Shown piece after piece: positions 15,430 to 25,132 of a stretch of 64,000 bases of DNA. The notes beneath the pieces are model-generated. The model did not search any database. It had not been told where the DNA came from and was given only the letters and a program-made list of their open reading frames with translations. A program made the position numbers and the translations under genes. Origin of the DNA: an alpha proteobacterium U9-1i (lineage in GTDB: Bacteria > Pseudomonadota > Alphaproteobacteria > Caulobacterales > Aquidulcibacteraceae); contig BBSY01000003.1 in the NCBI GenBank assembly GCA_000974665.1, positions 1,205,001-1,269,000 of the forward strand, given 5' to 3'. Numbering within the stretch: the stretch's first letter is position 1; each line of letters starts with the position of its first letter.

Positions 15430-18101
15430 GCCGCCAGCGCGCTTTCTAGCGCGGCGCGGATCGCGGCAAGCGCTTCCGGCGCGCTCGCGCCGTTCGGGCC
15501 GCCGCCTTGGGCCATGTCCGGCCGCCCGCCGCCGCCTTGGCCGCCAACCGCCGCGACCCCGGCTTTGACCAGATCGACCGCGCTGACCTTGCCTTTGAGA
15601 TCGTCGGTGACGCCGATCGCCAGCGCGGCTTTGCCGTCGTCAACGCCCACATAGGCGACAACGCCCGAGCCAAGCGACTTCTTGCCTTCGTCGACGAGCC
15701 CGCGCAGATCTTTCGCCGGCACGCCTTCGAGCACGCGCGCGAGCACCGCGACGCCCTTGATCTGCTCCGGCCCCGCCGGCGCCGCCGCGCCGCCGCCGCC
15801 GCCCGCGAGCGCGAGCTTCTTCTTCGTCTCGGACAATTCCCGCTCAAGCTTGCGCCGCTCGTCCTGCAATTGCGCGACGCGCTCCGGCAGCAATTCCAGC
15901 GGCGCTTTCAAGTTTGCCGACACAGCCTTCGCCAGCGCCGCTTGCGCTTTCAAATGCGCGAGCGCCGCCGCGCCCGTCGCGCCCTCAATGCGGCGGATAC
16001 CCGCCGCCACACCGCTTTCAGACAGCACTTGGAACACGGCGATATCGCCGGTGCGCTTGACGTGCGTGCCGCCGCAGAGTTCGACCGAATACGCCTTGCC
16101 GTTTGCATCGAGCGCGTCGCCGAGGCGCAGCACGCGCACGCTGTCGCCGTATTTTTCGCCGAACAGCGCCAACGCGCCCTCTTCGATCGCTTGCGCCGGC
16201 GCCATCTCCTTGATCACGCCTTCCGCGTTCTGGCGGATCACCGCGTTCACCTGATCCTCGACGCGGCCGATCTCGTCGGCACTGAGCGCTTGGCCATGGC
16301 TGAAGTCGAAGCGGAAATAGTCCGCCTCAACGAGCGAACCTTTTTGCGTGACGTGCGGGCCGAGCACATTGCGGAGTGCTGCGTGCAGCAAGTGCGTCGC
16401 CGAGTGGTTCGAGCGGATTTGCGCGCGGCGCGTGTGATCGATCTCAAGCGTGGCCTTATCGCCAACCTTGACGTTGCCTTTGGTCAGCCGCCCAAGATGG
16501 ACGTGCAGCGCCCCCGCCTGCTTGTGCGTATCCTCAACCTCGAAGACCGCGCCAGTGGCAAAACGGATAAGGCCCCGATCGCCGGCCTGGCCGCCGCTTT
16601 CGGCGTAGAACGGTGTGCGGTCGAACACGAGCGCGCCGGGCTGGCCTTCGAGCAATTCGTGCGCCTCCGCGCCGCCGGTGACGATCGCAGCGAGTTTGCC
16701 GTCGCCGTCTTCGGCGCCGTAGCCGAGAAATTCGTTGCCGCGCGTGCGCTCCAGGATCGAATGCCAGATCGCCGGATTGTCGCCGCCTTCGGCGCCTGTC
16801 CAACTCTCGCGGCCCTTCTCGCGCTGCTTTTCCATCGCCGCGTCGAAGCCGTCCGTGTCAACCTCAAGGCCACGGCCGCGCAGGATGTCCTGCGTGAGAT
16901 CGAGCGGGAAGCCGAACGTGTCATAGAGCTTGAACGCGGTCGCGCCGGCGAGCTTTTGGCCCTGCTTCAGCGTGACGAGTTCGTCTTCGAGCAGCTTCAA
17001 CCCATTGCCGAGCGTGCGGCGGAAGCGCTCTTCTTCTTCGTGCAGCTGTGCGGTGATCACCGGCAGCGCGCGCTTCAGTTCGGGATACGCCTCGCCCATC
17101 TCGGCGACGAGCGTCGGCGCCAAGCGGTGCATCAGCGGCTCTTTGGCGCCGAGAATGTGCGCGTGACGCATCGCGCGTCGCATGATCCGACGCAGCACGT
17201 AGCCGCGGCCTTCGTTGGACGGCGACACGCCGTCGGCGATCAAGAAGCACGACGAACGCAGGTGATCGGCGATCACATTATGGCTCGGCGCTTGTTCGCC
17301 TTCGGCCTTCGTCTTCGTGAGTTCTTCCGACGCCGCTTTGAGCGTGCGGAACAGGTCGGTCTCAAACACCGAGTCCACGCCCTGCAGCACGCAGGCCATG
17401 CGCTCAAGGCCCATGCCGGTGTCGATTGATGGCTTCGGCAATTTCTCGCGCGGGCGCCCGTCGTTGAATTGCTCGAACTGCATGAACACGAGGTTCCAGA
17501 ATTCGAGGAAACGATCGCCGTCCTGCTCGGGCGAGCCCGGCGGGCCGCCCCAGATGTGGTCGCCGCGATCGATGAAAATTTCCGAGCACGGACCGCACGG
17601 CCCCGTGTCGCCCATCGACCAGAAATTGTCGGAGGTCGCGATGCGGATGATCTTGTCGTCGGAAAAGCCAGCGATCTTCTTCCAGAGATCGGCCGCCTCA
17701 TCGTCGTCATGATAAATGGTGACGAGGAGCTTATCTTTCTTGAGACCGTAATTCTTGGTGATCAACGTCCAGGCGGCGTCGATCGCGCCTTCCTTAAAAT
17801 AATCGCCGAACGAGAAATTGCCGAGCATCTCGAAGAAGGTGAGGTGCCGGGCGGTGTAGCCGACATTGTCGAGATCGTTGTGCTTGCCGCCGGCGCGCAC
17901 GCTCTTCTGCGAGGTGGCGGCGCGCGGGAACGGCGGTTTGGCCGCGCCGGTGAAGTAATTTTTGAACGGCACCATGCCGGCATTGACGAACAGCAAAGTC
18001 GGATCGTCTTGCGGCACGAGCGGCGCCGAGGCCGGGGTCTCGTGACCGCGCGACCGGAAGAAATCGAGAAATTCCCGACGGATGTCGTTGACGCTTTGCA
18101 T
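15426..18101 (-). CDS. alaS: Alanyl-tRNA synthetase
   Basis: An 891-residue class II synthetase of full family length that charges tRNA-Ala. The N-terminal catalytic domain starts [14 protein letters not shown] and has the motif region [15 protein letters not shown]. The editing domain carries the zinc-site pair [12 protein letters not shown] (HxxxH) and [11 protein letters not shown], which removes mischarged Ser and Gly. A coiled-coil and C-Ala domain follow, with Gly/Ala-rich linkers ([13 protein letters not shown] and [10 protein letters not shown]). In Caulobacter-type genomes alaS lies near recA, as here. A GNAT gene is coupled at its end. Confidence 0.98.
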   Translation of the reverse strand: MQSVNDIRREFLDFFRSRGHETPASAPLVPQDDPTLLFVNAGMVPFKNYFTGAAKPPFPRAATSQKSVRAGGKHNDLDNVGYTARHLTFFEMLGNFSFGDYFKEGAIDAAWTLITKNYGLKKDKLLVTIYHDDDEAADLWKKIAGFSDDKIIRIATSDNFWSMGDTGPCGPCSEIFIDRGDHIWGGPPGSPEQDGDRFLEFWNLVFMQFEQFNDGRPREKLPKPSIDTGMGLERMACVLQGVDSVFETDLFRTLKAASEELTKTKAEGEQAPSHNVIADHLRSSCFLIADGVSPSNEGRGYVLRRIMRRAMRHAHILGAKEPLMHRLAPTLVAEMGEAYPELKRALPVITAQLHEEEERFRRTLGNGLKLLEDELVTLKQGQKLAGATAFKLYDTFGFPLDLTQDILRGRGLEVDTDGFDAAMEKQREKGRESWTGAEGGDNPAIWHSILERTRGNEFLGYGAEDGDGKLAAIVTGGAEAHELLEGQPGALVFDRTPFYAESGGQAGDRGLIRFATGAVFEVEDTHKQAGALHVHLGRLTKGNVKVGDKATLEIDHTRRAQIRSNHSATHLLHAALRNVLGPHVTQKGSLVEADYFRFDFSHGQALSADEIGRVEDQVNAVIRQNAEGVIKEMAPAQAIEEGALALFGEKYGDSVRVLRLGDALDANGKAYSVELCGGTHVKRTGDIAVFQVLSESGVAAGIRRIEGATGAAALAHLKAQAALAKAVSANLKAPLELLPERVAQLQDERRKLERELSETKKKLALAGGGGGAAAPAGPEQIKGVAVLARVLEGVPAKDLRGLVDEGKKSLGSGVVAYVGVDDGKAALAIGVTDDLKGKVSAVDLVKAGVAAVGGQGGGGRPDMAQGGGPNGASAPEALAAIRAALESALAA

Positions 18102-18187
18102 ATGGTCCCAAGCCGGAATCTGAGGTCAGGCTTGGTATAGGTAGTGCGGCGCACAACGCCAAGCGGCGCACTCGAAGCGCCCTTGGA

Positions 18188-18616
18188 TCAGGGCGGCAGC
18201 GTCAGCGCACCGTCCTCGGCCAATGGGAAGAATGGATTCCAGGCAACCTCCCAGAGGTGCCCGTCAGGATCGGCGAAATAGCCGGACTGGCCACCCCAAA
18301 ACGCCTCTTCCGACGCCTTGATCAGCCGACCACCCGCCGCGACCGCCTCACCAATCACCTGGGTGACCTCCTCGCGTGTGCGGACATTATGGGCGAGCGT
18401 GATGCCACGGAAACCGCTCCCCTCGGCGGACTGCTTGGCGTCACACGCCAAGCTCTCACGCGGGAACAGCGATAACGCCAACGGCCCAAGCTGGAAAAAT
18501 ACGACGCCGTCTCCACCGCCTGCGGCTGACGCTTTGAAACCCAGCTTTTCGTAGAAAGCGCGTGATCGCGCCAAATCCTCAACGCCCAACGTGATCAGAG
18601 AAACGCGCGCTTCCAT
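18188..18616 (-). CDS. VOC family protein (glyoxalase/bleomycin-resistance fold)
   Basis: A 142-residue vicinal-oxygen-chelate protein. The typical opening SLITLGVEDLARSRAFYEKLGF and closing GYFADPDGHLWEVAWNPFF are present. The terminal Glu in LWEVAWNP is the usual metal ligand, but the complete ligand set and substrate cannot be assigned. The ATG is preceded by GAGGGA. A structured 158-bp intergenic region separates it from recA upstream. Confidence 0.87.
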   Translation of the reverse strand: MEARVSLITLGVEDLARSRAFYEKLGFKASAAGGGDGVVFFQLGPLALSLFPRESLACDAKQSAEGSGFRGITLAHNVRTREEVTQVIGEAVAAGGRLIKASEEAFWGGQSGYFADPDGHLWEVAWNPFFPLAEDGALTLPP

Positions 18617-18639
18617 CCCTCAGCTCCGCGCTTGAAGAG

Positions 18640-18747
18640 AACTCGCCGGCCGGCCGGAGACCAGCCAGGGCATGGGGTCGGGTCGGAAAGCCCCCGAACC
18701 AGCCGGCGAACGACGGCGCTTCCAAACCAAGCGCCGCCGGTTTTGTT
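18640..18747 (+). ncRNA. Possible structured RNA between recA and the VOC gene
   Basis: This gap between two leftward genes contains nested pairing. CGCCGGC (18644-18650) pairs perfectly with GCCGGCG (18702-18708), with a smaller TCGGG/CCCGA stem inside. A second stem, CGGCGCTT / AAGCGCCG (18714-18721 and 18729-18736), then leads to CCGG-TTTTGTT on the plus strand. The final hairpin and T-run look like a rightward terminator although no rightward gene is present, hence the suggestion of a small RNA. A leader of the VOC mRNA on the minus strand is the alternative. I do not recognise a named RNA family. Confidence 0.3.
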
Positions 18748-18774
18748 AGAGCTCTCGCTCATATTCCCAGGACA

Positions 18775-19839
18775 CTAGTCTTTGTCTTCGTCGCCTTCAG
18801 GCGGCGAGTACATCGCATCTGCGACCGCGCTCGCTTGCCCACGGATTGCGTCCTCAACCGCGATCGCAACGTCTTTATGTTCCTTCAAGAAACGGCGCGC
18901 GGCTTCCTTGCCTTGGCCAATCTTCTGCCCGCCATAAGCGTACCAGGCGCCGGACTTATCGATAACGCCGGCCTTCACGCCGAGTTCGATCAATTCGCCC
19001 GTCTTGGAGATACCCTCACCATAGATAATGTCGAAATTCACCTGCTTGAACGGCGGCGCGACCTTGTTCTTCACCACCTTCACGCGGGTCTCGGAGCCCA
19101 CAACTTCGTCGCGTTCCTTGATCTGGCCAGTGCGGCGGATGTCCAAACGAACCGAAGCATAGAATTTCAGCGCGTTGCCGCCCGTTGTCGTCTCAGGATT
19201 GCCGTACATCACGCCGATCTTCATGCGGATCTGGTTGATGAAAATCACAAGCGTATTCGACTTCGAGATCGACGCGGTGAGCTTGCGCAGAGCTTGGCTC
19301 ATCAGGCGCGCTTGCAGGCCCGGTAGGCTGTCGCCCATCTCGCCTTCGATTTCCGCGCGCGGCGTCAAAGCCGCGACCGAGTCAATCACCAGCACGTCGA
19401 CCGCGCCCGAGCGCACGAGCGTATCGGTGATTTCCAAAGCTTGTTCGCCGGTGTCGGGCTGCGACACCAGGAGATCGTCGAGATCGACGCCAAGCTTACG
19501 CGCGTAGATCGGATCGAGCGCGTGTTCGGCGTCGACGAAGGCGCACACGCCGCCGCTCTTTTGCGCTTCGGCGATCACGTGCAGCGCAAGCGTCGTCTTG
19601 CCCGAGCTCTCCGGCCCGTAGATTTCAATGATGCGGCCTTTCGGCAGGCCGCCAATGCCAAGTGCGATATCGAGGCTCAACGAGCCGGTGGAGACCGCTT
19701 CGATCTCGACAACCGGCTTCTCGCCCAAGCGCATCACCGAGCCTTTGCCGAAGGCCTGGTCGATTTGTTTCAACGCCGCGGTCAGAGCCTTCTGCTTGTC
19801 CGTGTCCACTTCCGCCTCAACAAGCTTCAGCTTTGCCAT
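18775..19839 (-). CDS. recA: Recombinase RecA
   Basis: A 354-residue RecA that forms filaments on single-stranded DNA, drives strand exchange and triggers LexA self-cleavage. The Walker A motif GPESSGKTT is at residues 75-83, with the [27 protein letters not shown] (Walker B) and loop regions intact, and an acidic tail (EGDEDKD). The start [10 protein letters not shown] is chosen because it matches the family N terminus; longer frames upstream run into the promoter. An SOS box lies 83 bp upstream, implying LexA control. Confidence 0.98.
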   Translation of the reverse strand: MAKLKLVEAEVDTDKQKALTAALKQIDQAFGKGSVMRLGEKPVVEIEAVSTGSLSLDIALGIGGLPKGRIIEIYGPESSGKTTLALHVIAEAQKSGGVCAFVDAEHALDPIYARKLGVDLDDLLVSQPDTGEQALEITDTLVRSGAVDVLVIDSVAALTPRAEIEGEMGDSLPGLQARLMSQALRKLTASISKSNTLVIFINQIRMKIGVMYGNPETTTGGNALKFYASVRLDIRRTGQIKERDEVVGSETRVKVVKNKVAPPFKQVNFDIIYGEGISKTGELIELGVKAGVIDKSGAWYAYGGQKIGQGKEAARRFLKEHKDVAIAVEDAIRGQASAVADAMYSPPEGDEDKD

Positions 19840-19921
19840 GTGTGCAGCTCCACTATGTCGAGTCCGTGCCCCGGGAACAGCCCGCCGACCCGACGACTCG
19901 TATGTACCTCGTTTGTTCCGA

Positions 19922-19936
19922 GAACACAAGCGGAAC
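19922..19936 (-). promoter_or_regulatory. SOS box (LexA operator) of recA
   Basis: The sequence GAAC-ACAAGCG-GAAC (GTTC-N7-GTTC on the recA strand) is an exact match to the direct-repeat LexA operator of alphaproteobacteria, which differs from the CTGT-N8-ACAG box of enterics. It lies 83 bp upstream of the recA start, within the expected promoter zone. Binding itself is inferred. Confidence 0.86.
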
Positions 19937-20017
19937 ATTGTTCCTGTTTGGTTGGCTTGTGAGTGGCCCCGTTTGGGTTAAGCATTTGGCTGGGACTTAG
20001 GGGGACGGACACAACGC

Positions 20018-20239
20018 ATGAGCTGGTCCTCGGCGTCGACGCCGCCACAAGGCGCGCCAGCAAAAACGCTGGAAGCCGCGCTTCGCGTCAAAACCGCCGC
20101 CCTCTCCCGCCCCGCCGGCCCGATCAAGGGCGATCCGAGCGTCGTGCTGGTGACGCAGCCGAACGGCGACGTGGTGGTATATCCGCCGAGCGAGAAGCTG
20201 GTGATCCTGGGCGAGCGGCGCGCGCGGAAGCGCACCTAA
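20018..20239 (+). CDS. Hypothetical protein, 73 residues
   Basis: A short soluble frame with a proline-rich N terminus and an organised C-terminal half (SVVLVTQPNGDVVVYPPSEK, then a basic tail RRARKRT). No family recognised. A purine-rich AGGGGGA sequence lies about 12 bases before the ATG. Support for a real gene comes from the exact 4-base stop overlap with cckA (CTAA), the same geometry seen for most convergent pairs here. It shares its upstream region with recA and might be affected by the SOS box on the divergent side. Confidence 0.55.
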   Translation: MSWSSASTPPQGAPAKTLEAALRVKTAALSRPAGPIKGDPSVVLVTQPNGDVVVYPPSEKLVILGERRARKRT

Positions 20240-22755
20240 GCCGCGACCAGCAATTCTTTCACGCGCGCCACGAGCTGCTCCATCGTCACGGGCTTGCTCA
20301 TATAATGCACCGGATATTCCTCCAGCATCGAACTGAAGCTTTCCGGCGCGTAGCCTGAGAGGAAGAGCACTTTCGCTCGGCCGATCATTTCCGCACCGGC
20401 GGCTTGCACCATCTCGGGGCCGGTCATGATCGGCATCGAGACGTCGGTGATGATGAGATCGAACACGTCGCGATTGGCGGAGAGGATTTCGAGCGCCTCC
20501 TCGCCGTTCTCGGCTTCCTCAATCTCGTAGCCGCATTCCTTCAGATTGCGCACGATGGAGCGGCGCACGGCCACCTGATCTTCCACGAACAGGATCTTGC
20601 CGCGCCCGGCGACGTCCTTTGGCGGCGGCGCGACAAGCGCGCGCTCGCGCGCGTCGATTTCCGCCATCTCTTCAGAGGTCGGCGTGTAAGCCGGCAAGAA
20701 GATGCGGAAGGTCGTGCCGTGGCCGAGCTTGGTGGAGAAGAAAATATACCCGCCCGATTGTTTGATGATGCCGTAGGCGGTGGCGAGGCCGAGGCCCGTG
20801 CCTTTGCCGGGCTCCTTGGTGGAATGATACGGGCGGAAGATTTTCGCGGCGTGTTCCGGCTTGATGCCGGAGCCGGTGTCTTCCACTTCGATCAGAGCAT
20901 ACTCGCCGTCTTCGATCGGGTTGTGCCCCCAGGCGCGCGCTTGCTCTGCGGTGGCGACACTGGTGCGCACGATGAGCTTGCCGTCACGCGCGATGCCGGC
21001 GCCGTTTGGCGTCATCGCGTCGCGCGCATTGGTGGCGAGGTTGACGATCACGCGCTCGAGTTGGGTTTTGTCGACCTTCACCATCGGCAAATCGCGGCCA
21101 TGGCGCAGCTCGAAATTGATCGAGGCGCCCATAATGCGGCGGATCAATTCCTGGCGCGAGCCCATGAAGTCGCCGACGTCGAACACTTCGCGCGCGAACG
21201 TTTGCTGACGCGCATAGGCGCGCAGCATTTCGGAGAGTTCCTTCGCCGTGGTGGCGTGATCGGAAATCTCCTTCAGCATCGGATAATCTGCGTCGCCCAC
21301 CGGGTGGCGGCGCAGCAGGTAGGAGCAGGTCTGCATCACGACGGTGAGGAGATTGTTGAAATCGTGTGCAACGCCGGCGGCCAGTTCGCCGATCTCGCGC
21401 ATCTTCTCGCTCTGCGCCAAACGCGTTTGCAGCTCGCGCTGCTCGCTGACATTGACGATGTAGGCGAGCGCCCGGCCGTCGCCGGAGCGCGCCAGGTGCA
21501 TGTGCACCGAGGTTGGCGGCTTGGTGGCGAGTTGGAGCTCGATCGGCTCGTTCAGGCCTTGGCGCAAGCGCTGCGCGAGCGCGGCCGGGCCTTCGGAGGC
21601 GTCGAACAAATCCGCGAACGCCACGCCGGGCGCCGCGCGCCCGCCGGTCATTTCCATCAAGGCCGAATTGCTGTCGAGCAACGTGCAGGCGGCAGGGTCC
21701 ATGCCGTCGAGCACAGCGGCGCCGAACGGCGCGTTGGCGAAAACACCATCGGCGCTGGTGTCGGCGTTGCGGGGCGCAGGCGCATCGGTTGCGTCAAGAT
21801 CGTTGAAGAAGATGAGCGTTCGCGCCGCGTCGTCGGCTTCATCGCCGGCGAAAAAGGTCAACGCCGAGGCCTGGGTATCGCGCCCGTCGCGTCCGCGGAG
21901 CGTGATCTTCACATGCGAAGGGCCGAAGCCACGGCGGTCCCGACGCATCAAACGCGACGGATCCTCCTTGAGGATGTCCTTCACGCGCAATTGCGTGGGG
22001 TCGTCACCGATGCCCAAAACCGCGCGGAGTTCGCGGTTCATGTAAACGATCACGCCGTCGCCGCGCGCAGCGAAGAACCCCATCGGCGCATCTTCAAGAA
22101 AGAGCTTGCGCGCGTCATCGCCGGCTTCCGCGGCCTCCGCGGCGCCAAGTTCGCGCAAGCGCCACAACACGCGCCCGCCCGACACCTGCCCCACGCTTGC
22201 TTCGAAGCGCACATGTTTGCCTTGCACGGCGCTTGTGGCCGGCAGCACTTCGCGACGCGGCGCGCCCTGTTGCGCCGCCTTCGACAAACGGAACATCGGC
22301 GCCGACAACATCGGGTCAGCACCGAAGAGACGGCTCAACGCGGGCGGGCGATCGCTCTCACCCAACGCGCCGACCTGCTCGGCCAGAGCGAGGTAAGCTT
22401 GGTTCGCCACCAACGGCGAAAGCGCGCGGTCTGTCACCATAGCGGCTTCGTCGAGCGCTTCGACGAGCATGTATTCGCTGCTGCCCGAATTCATCGCCGC
22501 CGCCTCGAGCACGCCGCGCTCTGGAAACGCGCCATGCCGGCGCCCAGCGCCGCGCGACATCCAGAAGAACAGCACCAAGCCGGCCGCGAACAACAAGATC
22601 AGCAGAATGGCGCCTGGCTGCCCCACGGCAGGCCCTGCGGTCAGCGCCACGCCCGCAGCGCACACGCCAACCGTCACCGCAACCCAGAAGAGGATTTGCA
22701 GCGTATCGAGCCGATTGCCTCCGCGGCCCGGTGGGTGTTCTACGGAATCTGTCAT
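20236..22755 (-). CDS. cckA: Hybrid sensor histidine kinase CckA
   Basis: An 839-residue membrane hybrid kinase. Two N-terminal helices (about residues 20-70) are followed by PAS-type sensory segments, a HisKA domain with the phospho-His in AAGVAHDFNNLL, and an HATPase domain (VNLATNARDAM, DTGSGIKPEH, GTGLGLATAYGIIKQ). A C-terminal receiver has the phospho-Asp in DLIITDVSMPIMTG. The HDFNNLL H-box and receiver arrangement are characteristic of CckA, which through ChpT controls phosphorylation of CtrA and CpdR in Caulobacter. Location next to flhB agrees. No divL, chpT or ctrA gene is in the window. The ATG after the non-conserved upstream codons is chosen as start. Confidence 0.93.
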   Translation of the reverse strand: MTDSVEHPPGRGGNRLDTLQILFWVAVTVGVCAAGVALTAGPAVGQPGAILLILLFAAGLVLFFWMSRGAGRRHGAFPERGVLEAAAMNSGSSEYMLVEALDEAAMVTDRALSPLVANQAYLALAEQVGALGESDRPPALSRLFGADPMLSAPMFRLSKAAQQGAPRREVLPATSAVQGKHVRFEASVGQVSGGRVLWRLRELGAAEAAEAGDDARKLFLEDAPMGFFAARGDGVIVYMNRELRAVLGIGDDPTQLRVKDILKEDPSRLMRRDRRGFGPSHVKITLRGRDGRDTQASALTFFAGDEADDAARTLIFFNDLDATDAPAPRNADTSADGVFANAPFGAAVLDGMDPAACTLLDSNSALMEMTGGRAAPGVAFADLFDASEGPAALAQRLRQGLNEPIELQLATKPPTSVHMHLARSGDGRALAYIVNVSEQRELQTRLAQSEKMREIGELAAGVAHDFNNLLTVVMQTCSYLLRRHPVGDADYPMLKEISDHATTAKELSEMLRAYARQQTFAREVFDVGDFMGSRQELIRRIMGASINFELRHGRDLPMVKVDKTQLERVIVNLATNARDAMTPNGAGIARDGKLIVRTSVATAEQARAWGHNPIEDGEYALIEVEDTGSGIKPEHAAKIFRPYHSTKEPGKGTGLGLATAYGIIKQSGGYIFFSTKLGHGTTFRIFLPAYTPTSEEMAEIDARERALVAPPPKDVAGRGKILFVEDQVAVRRSIVRNLKECGYEIEEAENGEEALEILSANRDVFDLIITDVSMPIMTGPEMVQAAGAEMIGRAKVLFLSGYAPESFSSMLEEYPVHYMSKPVTMEQLVARVKELLVAA

Positions 22756-22882
22756 TGCGCGCCTTGAAGCCAAACTTGGTTTGATCCCGATTCGGGGCGC
22801 CAATCACGCCGCGCGCCTGCGCCTGACGCAGTGTTTAGGGCGTTGGCGGCGGAATGATCGCACTTGTTCACAATCTGCCCCC

Positions 22883-23959
22883 TCACAGGATGCTCCTGCG
22901 CCGTCGTTTCGCGAGCCGCATGACAAATCCGATTACCTTCGCCACCGCCTCGTAATGTTCGCGCGGGATGGGCGCGTCGATGTCGGCTGTGGAAAACAGC
23001 GCCCGCGCCAACGGGGGATCTTCCACGATTGGAATGTCGTGCGCCTTGGCGACTTCGCGGATTTTCAACGCCACTTCGTCCACGCCTTTGGCGAGACACA
23101 TGGGAGCGGCCGTCTCACCCTGCTCGTACCGGAGCGCGATGGCGTAGTGAGTCGGGTTGGTGATGATGACGCTGGCGTTGGGCACGCTTTGCATCATCCG
23201 GTGACGCGCCTTCTCCTGACGGATCGCACGCAGGCGCGCCTTCACCATCGGATCGCCTTCCTGCTGGCGCATCTCGTCTTTGATCTCACGCCGGCTCATG
23301 CGCATGCGTTTCATGTAGCTTTGGCGCGTGAAGATGTAGTCGATCAACGCGATCAGCGTCGCGGCACTCGCGAGCGCGATCAGCATCGTGACTGAGCGGT
23401 CACGGATGTAGGGCAGCAGCGCCGCCGGATCGAGCAGCGACATGTTCTCAAGCACGGCGTCGTTGGGCCAAATCGCCCACACCATGATCGCCCCGACAAC
23501 ACCAAGCTTGGCGATTGATTTTAGAAACGTTGCGAACGCCTGCTGGCCGAACACACGGCCAAAGCCCTTGATCGGATCGAGCTTGTCGAGCTTCGGTTCG
23601 AGGCGCTTAGCGGTGAATGTCGGTTGATCTTGCAGATAGCGCGAGGCCACGCCTGCCCCCGCAAGCGCCAGCATACTCATGGCGAGGATGAGGCCTACTT
23701 TAAGCGCGACCGCGCCCCCAATCGATTGCAATGCGCGCGCATCGGTCGAGAACTGGTCCGGCATCGATAGAAAACCGATGAAATCGCGTGACAACGCGAT
23801 CGCAAGCGGCCCGGACATGAACGCCACGATCGCTGTGATCGCCACCAGCGAGAGTGCTGCGCCAACTTCCGGCGTGTAAATGATGTCGCCCTTTTCGCGC
23901 GCCTGCTCAAGTTTTCGCGCTGTCGGTTCTTCGGTTTTGTCGTCGTCTTCGGCCGCCAT
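22883..23959 (-). CDS. flhB: Flagellar export protein FlhB
   Basis: FlhB is the substrate-specificity switch of the flagellar type III export gate. The 358-residue protein has the N-terminal EEPTARKLEQAREKG segment, four membrane helices, and the cytoplasmic domain with the self-cleavage site NPTH at residues 268-271. Cleavage between Asn and Pro changes export from rod/hook to filament proteins. The C-terminal tail ends in a basic RRRRSIL. It follows fliR by 4 bp on the same strand, in the order fliQ-fliR-flhB. Confidence 0.97.
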   Translation of the reverse strand: MAAEDDDKTEEPTARKLEQAREKGDIIYTPEVGAALSLVAITAIVAFMSGPLAIALSRDFIGFLSMPDQFSTDARALQSIGGAVALKVGLILAMSMLALAGAGVASRYLQDQPTFTAKRLEPKLDKLDPIKGFGRVFGQQAFATFLKSIAKLGVVGAIMVWAIWPNDAVLENMSLLDPAALLPYIRDRSVTMLIALASAATLIALIDYIFTRQSYMKRMRMSRREIKDEMRQQEGDPMVKARLRAIRQEKARHRMMQSVPNASVIITNPTHYAIALRYEQGETAAPMCLAKGVDEVALKIREVAKAHDIPIVEDPPLARALFSTADIDAPIPREHYEAVAKVIGFVMRLAKRRRRSIL

Positions 23960-23963
23960 CGCG

Positions 23964-24719
23964 CTACCTCAACCACGTTGCGTAGCGCTCAAGGCTGTCG
24001 AGCCAGATGAGCATGCCGGTTGAGAGGCCAAGCGCAAACACGACGATGCCGCCAAGCACTTGCAGCGGCAGAACGACGAAAAACACCTGAATTTGGGGGA
24101 TCAAACGCGAAAGCACGCCAAGCCCTAAACGGAACAGCATCCCCGCCGCGAGCACCGGCGTTGCGATCTGGAAGCCAACAAGAAAGGCGCGCGCCGTTGT
24201 ATCGAGCGCGAGTTGCGCGGCGTCGCCCACGGGCGGCTGTGAGCCGACGCCGATCACTTCATAAGAGCCCGCCATGCCGTCGATGAACATGTGGTCGAGG
24301 CCGGTGGCGAAAATCAACGCGACGCCCATCAGCGACAAAAACACCGCGAAGATTTGACCTGAACCGGACGCCGTTGGATCGGTCGTCTGCGCGAACGACA
24401 AGCCCACTTCGAGGCCGACGATCTGCCCTGCCGTCGCAAGAGACGACACCAGCAAACGCGCCGCCCCGCCGAGCAACACGCCGATCAACACTTCACCCGC
24501 AACTTGAAACGCCATGCCGAGCGCGCTTGGCGCGGGCTCCGGAACTGCGCCTGAAAGGCCCGGCGCAAGCGTCGCGGCGAGCAACAGCGCGAACGCCAGT
24601 CGCACCTGCGCGGGGATCGCCGGCTCTCCCAAGCCTGGCAGCAACATCGTCATCGCGCCAACGCGCGCGAACACCAGGAACGCCGCCCAAATCTCAACGC
24701 CGTAGAGCGTGAGGTCCAT
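23964..24719 (-). CDS. fliR: Flagellar export protein FliR
   Basis: A 251-residue polytopic protein of the flagellar export gate, where FliP, FliQ and FliR assemble the core channel. It starts MDLTLYGVEIWAAFLVFARVGA and has about six hydrophobic segments; the VGLEVGLSFAQTTDPT segment is typical of the family. It lies between fliQ (2 bp) and flhB (4 bp), so the three are one transcription unit. Confidence 0.96.
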   Translation of the reverse strand: MDLTLYGVEIWAAFLVFARVGAMTMLLPGLGEPAIPAQVRLAFALLLAATLAPGLSGAVPEPAPSALGMAFQVAGEVLIGVLLGGAARLLVSSLATAGQIVGLEVGLSFAQTTDPTASGSGQIFAVFLSLMGVALIFATGLDHMFIDGMAGSYEVIGVGSQPPVGDAAQLALDTTARAFLVGFQIATPVLAAGMLFRLGLGVLSRLIPQIQVFFVVLPLQVLGGIVVFALGLSTGMLIWLDSLERYATWLR

Positions 24720-24721
24720 GC

Positions 24722-24985
24722 TCAGTACGCCGCAATGCGTTCGAAGATGTTGGTGGTGAAATTGCCCAACAAGCCGCCCATGATCGGCAGGAACAATAAC
24801 AGCGCCAAAAAGATCGAGAGGATCTTCGGAACGAACACCAACGTCTGTTCCTGGATCTGCGTCAGCGTCTGTAGCAACGACACCACCAGACCAACGACGA
24901 GTCCCACGAGCATCGGCCCCGCCGCGATCAACACCGTGACCCAGATGGCGTCGCGTCCAAAATCCAGAACTTCCGCGCCGTTCAT
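24722..24985 (-). CDS. fliQ: Flagellar export protein FliQ
   Basis: An 87-residue protein with two membrane helices and the family core LVVGLVVSLLQTLTQIQEQT, followed by FVPKILSIFLALLL. Four copies normally join FliP and FliR in the export gate. The start MNGAEVLDFG is chosen because it gives the usual length and has GGGAG before it; a longer frame adds 18 residues into the promoter. Upstream, a GTTAAC sequence lies about 75 bp from the start. It resembles a CtrA half-site, but a second half at the right spacing is poor. Confidence 0.96.
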   Translation of the reverse strand: MNGAEVLDFGRDAIWVTVLIAAGPMLVGLVVGLVVSLLQTLTQIQEQTLVFVPKILSIFLALLLFLPIMGGLLGNFTTNIFERIAAY

Positions 24986-25132
24986 GGCGGCTCCCAGGAG
25001 CATGCGTTGCGCGAACCCGGCAAATTCTGCCGTGCGCATGTCGAGGTGGACGATTTTATCGTTAACGAAGGGTTTCCGGCGCCGTATCGGGCGCCGTAAA
25101 GTGTCGGCACAACAATAGTGGGGATCATTCCG

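Noticed and set aside
15507-17429. A 640-codon open frame opposite alaS
   Set aside because: Antisense frame open only because of the GC-rich codon use of alaS; it is Arg-rich with no domain, and alaS is certain.
20404-22767. A 787-codon open frame opposite cckA
   Set aside because: Antisense artefact of codon bias; composition is unlike real proteins and cckA is unambiguous.
24986-25132. Full CtrA box before fliQ
   Set aside because: Only GTTAAC is seen; the second half at N7 spacing reads ATCG instead of TTAA.
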